Positions 1-10,028 of a stretch of 64,000 nt of DNA are shown in pieces. The notes beneath the pieces were generated by a model. It saw only the letters and a program-made list of their open reading frames with translations, searched no databases and was not told the origin of the DNA. Made by a program: the position numbers and the translations under genes. This DNA comes from Colletes latitarsis (Eukaryota; Arthropoda; Insecta; Hymenoptera; Colletidae), in NCBI RefSeq assembly GCF_051014445.1, contig NW_027488365.1, forward strand, positions 3,720,001 through 3,784,000. The letters run 5' to 3'. The number at the start of each line of letters is the position of its first letter. Positions within the stretch are counted from its first letter, which is position 1.

Positions 1-177
1 GAAGTACAACACTGAAACAGTCAATTAAACCTGGTTTCCATCAATATCTTTGAGGACAACGCAAGTTAGGTCTGGGATAGGTCTTGGACTTGCCCTCACC
101 AGGCTCATACTTTCGCGTTTTTCACATACTTCTTGAACAGATCCTGGGTTTTTTCTGGTTTGGATCACGTAGTAGTG

Positions 178-187
178 TGGTACCACA
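178..187. other. Example of the GTGGTACCAC dyad (longest form)
   Basis: Around this site the sequence reads AGTGTGGTACCACACT (175-190), a perfect 16-base palindrome. The commoner form AATGTGGTACCACACT keeps a perfect 12-base core, TGTGGTACCACA. The GGTACC centre recurs in most monomers, while GGGACC, AGTACAAC and AGTACC forms break it. No binding protein is known to me for this site; the dyad is observed, its role is unknown. Confidence 0.75.
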
Positions 188-530
188 CTGAAGCAGTCCA
201 TGAAACCTGGTTTGGATCAATATTTTAGAGGATAACGCATGTTAGGTCTAGGTTAGGTCTGGGATTTTCACTCATCAGACTCATACTTTCGCATTCTTCA
301 CATACTTGTTGAACGGATCCTGGGTTTTTTCTGGTTTGGATCACGTAGTAATGTGGGTCCACACTGAAACAATCAATTAAACCTGGTCTTGATAAATATT
401 TTAGAGGATAACGCATGTTAGGTCTGGGATAGGTCTGGGATTTGCCCTCATCAGACTCATACTTTCGCACACTTCACATACTCGTTGAACAGATTCTGGG
501 TTTTTTCTGGTTTGGATCACGTAGTAATGT

Positions 531-706
531 GGTACCACACTGAAACAGTCGATTAAACCTGGTTTCGATCAATATTTTAGAGGATAACGCATGTTAGGTC
601 CAGGTTAGGCCTGGGATTTTCACTCATCAGGCTCATACTTTCGCATTCTTCACATACTTGTTGAACGGCTCCTGGGTTTTTTCTGGTTTGGATCACGTAG
701 TAATGT
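531..706 (+). repeat. Representative 176-bp monomer
   Basis: This unit runs from one GGTACC landmark to the base before the next (the next unit begins GGGACC at 707). In monomer coordinates of the commonest form: 1-6 GGTACC; 25-35 AAACCTGGTTT; about 41-60 an AT-rich stretch ending GGATAACGC; 64-85 two tandem 11-mers of form TTAGGTCTRGG, the second often degenerate; about 90-113 the block with CATCAGACTCATACTTTCGC; 131-147 TTGAACGGATCCTGGG; 147-152 a T-run; 160-170 GGATCACGTAG. I count 72 G or C in 176 bases for the commonest form. The start point is arbitrary, as for any tandem repeat. Confidence 0.93.
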
Positions 707-768
707 GGGACCTCACTGAAACAGTCAATTAAACCTGGTTTCGATCAATATTTTAGAGGATAACGCAA

Positions 769-786
769 GTTAGGTCTGGGATTTGA
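769..786 (+). repeat. Monomer with one copy of the 11-bp internal repeat lost
   Basis: Most monomers have two TTAGGTCTRGG-like 11-mers in tandem here; this one reads GTTAGGTCTGGGATTTGACC with only one. Together with a one-base gain in GGGTTATTCTCTGG it makes the spacing between landmarks (707 to 873) 166 instead of 176. It is direct evidence that the internal 11-mer pair can slip. Confidence 0.8.
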
Positions 787-1034
787 CCTCATCAGACTCA
801 TACTTTCGCACACTTCACATACTCGTTGAACAGATCCTGGGTTATTCTCTGGTTTGGATTACATAGTAATGTGGTACCACACTGAAACAGTCGATTAAAC
901 CAGTTTTGGATCAATATTAAAGTGGATAACGCATGTTAGGTCTAGGTTAGCCCTGGGATTATCACACATCAGACTCATACTTTCGCATTCCTCACATACT
1001 TGTTGAACTGATCCTGGGTTTTTTCTGGTTTGGA

Positions 1035-1690
1035 TCACGTAGTAATGTGGTACCACACTGAAACAGTCGATTAAACCAGGTTTCGATCAATATTTTAGAG
1101 GATAACGCATGTTAGGTCTAGGTTAGCCCTGGGATTATCACTCATCAGACTCATACTTTCGCATTCTTCACATACTTGTTGAACGGATCCTGGGTTTTTT
1201 CTGGTTTGGATCACGAAGTAATGTGGGACCACACTGAAACAGTCAATTAAACCTGGTTTCGACCAACATTTTAGAGAATAATTCATGTTAGGTCTAGGTT
1301 AGGTCTGGGATTTGCTCTCATCAGGCTCATTCTTTCGCATATTTCTCATACTTGATGGCTAGATCCTGGGCTTTTTCTGGATTGCATCACGTAGTAATGA
1401 AGTACAGCACTGAAACAGTCAATTAAACCTGGTTTGGATCAATATTTTAGAGGATAACGCATGTTAGGTCTAGGTTAGGTCTGGGATTTTCACTCATCAG
1501 ACTCATACTTTCGCATTCTTCACATACTTGTTCAACGGATCCTGGGTTTTTTCTGGTTTGGATCACGTAGTAATGTGGTACCGCACTGAAACAGTCGATT
1601 AAACCTGGCTTCCATCAATATCTTAGAGGACAACGCAAGTTAGGTCTGGGATAGGTCTGGGACTTGCCCTCATCAGGCTCATACTTTCGC
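1035..1690. repeat. Block copied at 4,908-5,563 (offset 3,873 bp, 22 monomers)
   Basis: Shared marks are GTTAGCCCTGGGATTATCAC, CACGAAGTAATGTGGGACC, GACCAACATTTTAGAG, TTGTTCAACGGATCC and GTACCGCACTG (1,578 and 5,451). The match stops where TTTCGCATATTTCTC faces TTTCGCGTTTTTCAC. Confidence 0.78.
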
Positions 1691-2217
1691 ATATTTCTCA
1701 AACTTGATGGCTAGATCCTGGGCTTTTTCTGGATTGCATCACGTAGTAATGTGGTACCACACTGAAACATTCAATTAAACCTGGTCTTGATAAATATTTT
1801 AGAGGATAACGCATGTTAGGTCTGGGTTAGGTCTAGGATTTGCCCTCATCAGGCTCATTCTTTCGCATATTTCTCAAACTTGATGGCTAGATCCTGGGCT
1901 TTTTCTGGATTGCATCACGTAGTAATGTGGTACCACACTGAAACATTCAATTAAACCTGGTCTTGATAAATATTTTAGAGGATAACGCATGTTAGGTCTG
2001 GGTTAGGTCTAGGATTTGCCCTCATCAGGCTCATTCTTTCGCATATTTCTCAAACTTGATGGCTAGATCCTGGGCTTTTTCTGGATTGCATCACGTAGTA
2101 ATGTGGTACCACACTGAAACATTCAATTAAACCTGGTCTTGATAAATATTTTAGAGGATAACGCATGTTAGGTCTGGGTTAGGTCTAGAATTTGCCCTCA
2201 TCAGGCTCATACTTTCG
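1690..2217. repeat. Three consecutive near-identical monomers
   Basis: Units starting at 1,690, 1,866 and 2,042 each begin CATATTTCTCAAACTTGATG and include CATTCAATTAAACCTGGTCT and GTCTTGATAAATA. The first two read as identical over 176 bp; the third differs at two sites near its end (GTCTAGAATTTGCC and CTCATACTTTCG). Neighbouring monomers elsewhere are of different types, so this is a local single-monomer amplification. Confidence 0.85.
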
Positions 2218-2397
2218 CATATTTCTCATACTTGATGGCTAGATCCTGGGCTTTTTCTGGATTGCATCACGTAGTAATGAAGTACAGCACTGAAACAGTC
2301 AATTAAACCTGGTTTGGATCAATATTTTAGAGGATAACGCATGTTAGGTCTAGGTTAGGTCTGGGATTTTCACTGATCAGACTCATACTTTCGCATC

Positions 2398-4011
2398 CTT
2401 CACATACTTGTTGAACAGATCCTGGGTTTTTTCTGGTTTGGATCACGTAGTAGTGTGGTACCACACTGAAACAGTCCATTAAACCTGCTTGCGATCAATA
2501 TTTTAGAGGATAACGCATGTTAGGTCTGGGTTAGGTCTAGGATTTGCCCTCATCAGGCTCATTCTTTCGCATATTTCTCAAACTTGATGGCTAGATCCTG
2601 GGCTTTTTCTGGATTGCATCACGTAGTAATGTGGTACCACACTGAAACATTCAATTAAACCTGGTCTTGATAAATATTTTAGAGGATAACGCATGTTAGG
2701 TCTGGGTTAGGTCTAGAATTTGCCCTCATCAGGCTCATACTTTCGCATATTTCTCATACTTCATGGCTAGATCCTTTGCTTTTTCTGGATTGTATCACGT
2801 AGTAATGAAGTGCAACACTGAAACAGTCAATTAAACCTGGTTTTCATCAATATCTTAGAGGACAACGCAAGTTAGGTCTGGGATAGGTCTTGGACTTGCC
2901 CTCACCAGGCTCATACTTTCGCGTTTTTCACATACTTGTTGAACAGATCCTGGGTTTTTTCTGGTTTGTATCACGTAGTAGTGTGGTACCACACTGAAAC
3001 AGTCCATTAAACCTGGTTTGGATCAATATTTTAGAGGATAACGCATGTTAGGTCTAGGTTAGGTCTGGGATTTTCACTCATCAGACTCATACTTTCGCAT
3101 TCCTCACATACTTGTTGAACTGATCCTGGGTTTTTTCTGGTTTGGATCACGTAATAATGTGGTACCACGCTGAAACAGTCGATTAAACCTGGTTTCGATC
3201 AATATTTTAGAGGATAACGCAAGTTAGGTCTGGGTTAGGTCTGGGATTTGACCTCATCAGACTCATACTTTCGCACACTTCACATACTCGTTGAACAGAT
3301 CCTGGGTTATTTTCTGGTTTGGCTCACATAGTAATGTGGTACCACACTGAAACAGTCGATTAAACCAGGTTTCGATCAATATTTTAGAGTATAACTCATG
3401 TTTGGTCTAGGTTAGGCCTGGGATTTTCATTTATCAGACTCATACTTTCGCATTCTTCACATACTTGTTGAACGGATTCTGGGTTTTTTCTGGTTTGGTT
3501 CTCGTAGTAATGTGGGACCACACTGACACAGTCAATTAAACCTGGTTTCGATCAATATTTTAGAGAATAATTCATGTTAGGTCTAGGTTAGGTCTGCGAT
3601 TTGCTCTCAGCAGGCTCTTTCTTTCGCATATTTCTCATACATGTTGAACAGATCCTGGGTTTTTTCTGGTTTGGATCACGTAGTAATGTGGGACCACACT
3701 GAAACAATCAATTAAACCTGGTCTTGATAAATATTTTAGAGGATAACGCATGTTAGGTCTGGGTTAGGTCTAGGATTTGCCCTCATCAGGCTCATACTTT
3801 CGCATATTTCTCATACTTCATGGCTAGATCCTGGGCTGTTTCTGGATTGTATCACGTAGTAATGTGGTACCACGCTGAAACAGTCACTTAAACCTGGTTT
3901 CGATCAATATTTTAGAGGATAACGCAAGTTAGGTCTGGGATAGGTCTAGGATTTGCCCTCATCAGGCTCTTACTTTCGCATATTTCTCATACTTCATGGC
4001 TAGATCCTGGG
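2398..4011. repeat. 9-monomer block copied at 10,848-12,461 (offset 8,450 bp)
   Basis: The rare form AGATCCTTTGCTTTTTCTGG occurs at 2,769 and 11,219, and CAGTCACTTAAACC at 3,891-area and 12,341-area, all 8,450 bp apart. The match starts at a TTCACATACTTGTTGAACAG landmark and ends at TAGATCCTGGG, where GATTTTACTGG and GCTAGTTCTGG diverge. Scattered differences indicate about 1-2% divergence by eye. Confidence 0.78.
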
Positions 4012-4200
4012 ATTTTACTGGTTTGGATCACGTAGTAATGTGGTACCACACTGAAACGGTAAATTAAACCTGGTTTCGATCAATATTTTAGAGGATAACG
4101 CAAGTTAGGTCTGGGATAGGTCTGGGATTTGCCCTCACCAGGCTCATACTTTCGCATTCTTCACATACTTGTTGAACTGATCCTGGGTTTTTTCTGGTTT

Positions 4201-4905
4201 GGATCACGTAGTAATGTGGTACCACACTGAAACAGTCGACTAAACCAGGTTTCGATCAATATTTTTGAGGATAACGCATGTTAGGTCTAGGTTAGGCCTG
4301 GGATTTTCACTGATCAGACTCATACTTTCGCATTCTTCACATACTTGTTAACGGATCCTGGGTTTTTTCTGGTTTGGATCACGTAGTAATGTGGTACCAC
4401 AATGAAACAGTCGATTAAACCAAGTTTCGATCAATATTTTAGAGGATAACGCAAGTTAAGTCTGGGATTGGTCTGGGATTTGACCTCATCAGACTCATAC
4501 TTTCGCACACTTCACATACTCGTTGAACAGATCTTGGGTTATTTTCTGGTTTGGATCACATAGTAATGTGGTACCACACGGAAACAGTCGATTAAACCAG
4601 GTTTCGATCAATATTTTTGAAGATAACGCATGTTAGGTCTAGGTTAGGCCTGGGATTTTCACTCATCAGACTCATACTTTCGCATTCTTCACATACTTGT
4701 TAACGGATCCTGGGTTTTTTCTGGTTTGGATCACGTAGTAATGTGGTACCACAATGAAACAGTCGATTAAACCAAGTTTCGATCAATATTTTAGAGGATA
4801 ACGCAAGTTAAGTCTGGGATTGGTCTGGGATTTGACCTCATCAGACTCATACTTTCGCACACTTCACATACTCGTTGAACAGATCTTGGGTTATTTTCTG
4901 GTTTG
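4201..4905. repeat. Tandem dimer repeats (period about 352 bp)
   Basis: A two-monomer unit with CACATACTTGTTAACGG (one G missing), GTACCACAATGAAACAG, AAACCAAGTTTCG and GTTAAGTCTGGGATTGG is repeated about 352 bp apart (anchors at 4,276 and 4,628). A similar dimer repeat marked by GAATAATTCCTGTTAGG and CTCTCGTCAGG sits at 7,210-7,720. Confidence 0.72.
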
Positions 4906-5289
4906 GATCACGTAGTAATGTGGTACCACACTGAAACAGTCGATTAAACCTGGTTTCGCTCAATATTTTAGAGGATAACGCATGTTAGGTCTAGGTTAGC
5001 CCTGGGATTATCACTCATCAGACTCATACTTTCGCATTCTTCACATACTTGTTGAACGGATCCTGGGTTTTTTCTGGTTTGGATCACGAAGTAATGTGGG
5101 ACCACACTGAAACAATCAATTAAACCTGGTTTCGACCAACATTTTAGAGAATAATTCATGTTAGGTCTAGGTTAGGTCTGGGATTTGCTCTCATCAAGCT
5201 CATTCTTTCGCATATTTCTCATACTTGATGGCTAGATCCTGGGCTTTTTCTGGATTGTTTCACGTAGTAATGAAGTACAGCATTGAAAC

Positions 5290-6118
5290 AGTCAATTAAA
5301 CCTGGTTTGGATCAATATTTTAGACGATAACGCATGTTAGGTCTAGGTTGGGTCTGGGATTTTCACTCATCAGACTCATACTTTCGCATTCTTCACATAC
5401 TTGTTCAACGGATCCTGGGTTTTTTCTGGTTTGGATCACGTAGTAATGTGGTACCGCACTGAAACAGTCGATTAAACCTGGTTTCCATCAATATCTTAGA
5501 GGACAACGCAAGTTAGGTCTGGGATAGGTCTGGGACTTGCCCTCATCAGGCTCATACTTTCGCGTTTTTCACATACTTGTTGAACAGATCCTGGGTTTTT
5601 TCTGGTTTGGATCACGTAGTAGTGTGGTACCACACTGAAACATTCCATTAAACCTGGTTTGGATCAATATTTTAGCGGATAACGCATGTTAGGTCTAGGT
5701 TAGGTCGGGGATTTTCACTCATCAGACTGATACTTTCGCATTCTTCACATACTTGTTGAACGGATCCTGGGTTTTTTCTGGTTTGGATCACGTAGTAATG
5801 TGGTACCACACTGAAACAGTCGAATAAACCTGGTTTCGATCAGTATTTTAGAGGATAACGCAAGATAAGTCTGGGATAGGTCTGGGATTTGACCTCATCA
5901 GACTCATACATTCGCGTTTTTCACATACTTGTTGAACAGATCCTGGGTTTTTTCTGGTTTGGATCACGTAGTAGTGTGGTACCACACTGAAACAGTCCAT
6001 TAAACCTGCTTGCGATCAATATTTTAGAGGATAACGCATGTTAGGTCTGGGTTAGGTCTAGGATTTGCCCTCATCAGGCTCATTCTTTCGCATAATTCTC
6101 AAACTTGATGGCTAGATC
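5290..6118. repeat. Block copied at 10,219-11,047 (offset 4,929 bp)
   Basis: GTACCGCACTG at 5,451 and 10,380 and the private string CGAATAAACCTGG with GATCAGTATTTTAG and GCAAGATAAGTC (5,821 and 10,750) are both 4,929 bp apart. The copies diverge at the right at AACTTGATGG, where CTAGATCC and CCAGATCC differ. Confidence 0.78.
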
Positions 6119-6172
6119 CTGGGCTTTTTCTGGATTGCATCACGTAGTAATGTGGTACCACACTGAAACATT

Positions 6173-7555
6173 CAATTAAACCTGGTCTTGATAAATATTT
6201 TAGAGGATAACGCATGTTAGGTCTGGGTTAGGTCTAGGATTTGCCCTCATCAGGCTCATACTTTCGCATATTTCTCATACTTCATGGCTAGATCCTGGGC
6301 TGTTTCTGGATTGTATCACGTAGTAATGTGGTACCACGCTGAAACAGTCACTTAAACCTGGTTTCGATCAATATTTTAGAGGATAACGCAAGTTAGGTCT
6401 GGGATAGGTCTAGGATTTGCCCTCATCAGGCTCTTACTTTAGCATATTTCTCATACTTCATGGCTAGATCCTGGGCTAGTTCTGGAGTGGATCACGTAGT
6501 AAAGTGGTACCACACTGAAACATTCAATGAAACCTGGTCTGGATAAATATTTTAGAGGATAACGCATCTTAGGTCTGGGTTAGGTCTAAGATTTGCCCTC
6601 ATCAGGCTCACAGTTTCGCGTTTTTCACATACTTGTTGAACAGATCCTGGGTTTTTTCTGGTTTGGATCACGAAGTAGTGTGGTACCACACTGAAACAGT
6701 CCATTAAACTTGGTTTCGCTCAATATTTTAGAGGATAACGCATGTTAGGTCTAGGTTAGGTCTGGGATTTGCTCTCATCAGGCTCATTCTTTCGCATATT
6801 TCTCATACTTGATGGCTAGATCCTGGGATTTTACTGGTTTGGATCACGTAGTAATGTGGTACCACACTGAAACGGTAAATTAAACCTGGTTTCGATCAAT
6901 ATTTTAGAGGATAACGCAAGTTAGGTCTGGGATAGGTCTGGGATTTGCCCTCATCAGGCTCATACTTTCGCATTCTTCACATACTTGTTGAACTGATCCT
7001 GGGTTTTTTCTGGTTTGGATCACGTAGTAATGTGGTACCACACTGAAACAGTCGACTAAACCAGGTTTCGATCAATATTTTTGAGGATAACGCATGTTAG
7101 GTCTAGGTTAGGCCTGGGATTTTCACACATCAGACTCTTACTTTCGCATTCTTCACATAGTTGTTGAACGGATCCTGGGTTTTTCCTGGTTTGGATCACG
7201 TAGTAATGTGGGACCACACTGAAACAGTCAATTAAACCTGGTTTCGATCAATATTTTAGAGAATAATTCCTGTTAGGTCTAGGTTAGGTCTGGGATTTGC
7301 TCTCGTCAGGCTCATTCTTTCGCATATTTCTCATACTTGATGGCTAGATCCTGGGTTATTTTCTGGTTTGGATCACATAGTAATGTGGTACCACACTGAA
7401 ACAGTCGATTAAACCAGGTTTCGATCGATATTTTAGAGTATAACTCATGTTAGGTCTAGGTTAGGCCTGGGATTTTCACTGATCAGACTCATACTTTCGC
7501 ATTCTTCACATACTTCTAAACGGATCCTGGGTTTTTTCTGGTTTGGATCACGTAG
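6173..7555. repeat. 8-monomer block copied at 12,159-13,537 (offset 5,986 bp)
   Basis: Shared marks are CAGTCACTTAAACC, CTAGTTCTGGAGTGG (6,477-area and 12,463-area), GGGATTTTACTGG, GAAACGGTAAATTAAACC, CAGTCGACTAAACC, CTCTTACTTTCGC and CACATAGTTGTTG. The copy at 12,159 has a 4-base deletion (ATTAAACCTTCGATC near 13,216), after which the offset becomes 5,982. Confidence 0.78.
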
Positions 7556-8043
7556 TAATGTGGGACCACACTGAAACAGTCAATTAAACCTGGTTTCGAT
7601 CAATATTTTAGAGAATAATTCCTGTTAGGTCTAGGTTAGGTCTGGGATTTGCTCTCGTCAGGCTCATTCTTTCGCATATTTCTCATACTTGATGGCTAGA
7701 TCCTGGGTTATTTTCTGGTTTGGATCACATAGTAATGTGGTACCACACTGAAACAGTCGATTAAACCAGGTTTCGATCAATATTTTTGAAGATAACGCAT
7801 GTTAGGTCTAGGTTAGGCCTGGGATTTTCACTCATCAGACTCATACTTTCGCATTCTTCACATACTTGTTGAACGGATCGTGGGTTTTTTCTGGTTTGGA
7901 TCACGTAGTAATGTGGTACCACACTGAAACAGTCGATTAAACCTGGTTTCGATCAAAATTTTAGAGGATAACGCAAGTTAGGTCTGGGATAGGTCTGGGA
8001 TTTGACCTCATCAGACTCATACTTTCGCACACTTCACATACTC

Positions 8044-8460
8044 CTTGAACAGATCCTGGGTTATTTTCTGGTTTGGATCACATAGTAATGTGGAACCACA
8101 CTGAAACAGTCGATTAAACCAGGTTTCGATCAATATTTTAGAGGATAACGCATGTTTGGTCTAGGTTAGGCCTGGGATTTTCACTCATCAGACTCATACT
8201 TTCGCACACTTCACATACTCCTTGAACGGATCATGGGTTTTTTCTGGTTTGGATCACGTAGTAATATGGGACCACACTGAAACAGTCAATTATACCTGGT
8301 TTCGATCAATATTTTAGAGAATAATTCATGTTAGGTCTAGGTTAGGTCTGGGATTTGCTCTCATCAGGCGCTTTCTTTCGCATATTTCTCATACATGTTG
8401 AACAGATCCTGGGATTTTTCTGGTATGGAACCCGTAGTAATGTGGGACCACACTGAAACA
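8044..8460. repeat. Block copied at 13,673-14,089 (offset 5,629 bp)
   Basis: Shared marks are AATGTGGAACCACAC, TAGTAATATGGGACC (8,261 and 13,890), CATCAGGCGCTTTC and GGTATGGAACCCGTAG (8,422 and 14,051). At the right edge the first copy continues CAATCAATTAAACCTGGTCT while the second continues CAGTCGATTAAACCTGGTTT. That second edge is the boundary between domains 1 and 2. Confidence 0.78.
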
Positions 8461-9315
8461 ATCAATTAAACCTGGTCTTGATAAATATTTTAGAGGATAA
8501 CGCATGTTAGGTCTGGGTTAGGTCTAGGATTTGCCCTCATCAGGCTCATACTTTCGCATATTTCTCATACTTCATGGCTAGATCCTGGGCTGTTTCTGGA
8601 TTGTATCACGTAGTAATGTGGTACCACGCTGAAACAGTCAATTAAACCTGGTTTCGATCAATATTTTAGAGGATAACGCAAGTTAGGTCTGGGATAGGTC
8701 TAGGATTTGCCCTCATCAGGCTCTTACTTTCGCATATTTCTCATACTTCATGGCTAGATCCTGGGCAATTTCTGGATTGGATCACGTAGTAATGTGGTAC
8801 CACACTGAAACAGTCGATTAAACCTGGTTTCGATCAATATTTTAGAGGATAACGCAAGTTAGGTCTGGGATAGTTCTGGGATTTGACCTCATCAGACTCA
8901 TACTTTCGCACACTTCACATACTCGTTGAACAGATCCTGGGTTATTTTCTGGTTTGGATCACTTAGTAATGTGGTACCACACTGAAACAGTCGATTAAAC
9001 CAGGTTTCGATCAATATTTTAGAGTATAACTCATGTTAGGTCTAGGTTAGGCCTGGGATTTTCATTTATCAGACTCATACTTTCGCATTCTTCACATACT
9101 TGTTGAACGGATTCTGGGTTTTTTCTGGTTTGGATCACGTAGTAATGTGGGACCACACTGACACAGTCAATTAAACCTGGTTTCGATCAATATTTTAGAG
9201 GATAACGCAAGTTAAGTCTGGGATTGGTCTGGGATTTGACCTCATCAGACTCATACTTTCGCACACTTCACATACTCGTTAAACAGATCCTGGGTTATTT
9301 TCTGGTTTGGATCAC

Positions 9316-10028
9316 ATAGTAATGTGGTACCACACTGAAACAGTCGACTAAACCAGGTTTCGATCAATATTTTTGAGGATAACGCATGTTAGGTCTAGGT
9401 TTGGCCTGGGATTTTCACACATCAGACTCTTACTTTCGCATTCTTCACATAGTTGTTGAACGGATCCTGGGTTTTTTCTGGTTTGGATCACGTAGTAATG
9501 TCGGACCACACTGAAACAGTCAATTAAACCTTCGATCAATATTTTAGAGAATAATTCCTGTTAGGTCTAGGTTAGGTCTGGGATTTGCTCTCGTTAGGCT
9601 CATTCTTTCGCATATTTCTCATACTTGATGGCTAGATCCTGGGTTATTTTCTGGTTTGGATCACATAGTAATGTGGTACCACACTGAAACAGTCGATTAA
9701 ACCAGGTTTCGATCAATATTTTAGAGTATAACTCATGTTAGGTCTAGGTTAGGCCTGGGATTTTCACTGATCAGACTCATACTTTCGCATTCTTCACATA
9801 CTTGTAAACGGATCCTGGGTTTTTTCTGATTTGGATCACGTAGTAATGTGGTACCACAATGAAACAGTCGATTAAACCAAGTTTCGATCAATATTTTAGA
9901 GGATAACGCAAGTTAAGTCTGGGATTGGTCTGGGATTTGACCTCATCAGACTCATACTTTCGCACACTTCACATACTCGTTGAACAGATCCTGGGTTATT
10001 TTCTGGTTTGGATCACATAGTAATGTGG
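9316..10028. repeat. 4-monomer block copied at 13,010-13,722 (offset 3,694 bp)
   Basis: Both copies carry the same unusual set: CAGTCGACTAAACC, GGTTTGGCCTGGG, AATGTCGGACC, the 4-base deletion ATTAAACCTTCGATC, CTCGTTAGGC and CTTGTAAACGG. Sharing two indels and several substitutions makes common descent certain. Confidence 0.85.

Noticed and set aside
225..470. 81-codon minus-strand open frame as a possible gene (also a similar one at 61,480-61,725)
   Set aside because: It is one monomer plus an extension into the next and matches the same satellite segments as all other units. No start context, domain or signal is recognisable, and the frame is broken in most monomers.
555..580. Pol III B-box or tRNA-derived origin, from GGTTTCGATCAA
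   Set aside because: It resembles the GGTTCGANTCC box but has an extra T and a poor 3' end. No acceptable A box at the right distance and no cloverleaf could be drawn.
593..617. True telomere repeat array
   Set aside because: TTAGG cores occur only twice per monomer inside an 11-mer pair; there is no uninterrupted short-unit telomeric run anywhere in the window.
666..700. Rho-independent terminator from GGATCC...T-run...GGATC
   Set aside because: The GATCC/GGATC inverted pair is only 5 bp with a 17-base loop that contains the T-run rather than being followed by it, and it recurs in every monomer in a non-bacterial satellite.
531..706. CENP-B box in the monomer
   Set aside because: I looked for the TTCG-N4-A-N2-CGGG pattern on both strands. 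TTCGATCAATATTTT and TTTCGCATTC lack the CGGG half, so no canonical box is present.
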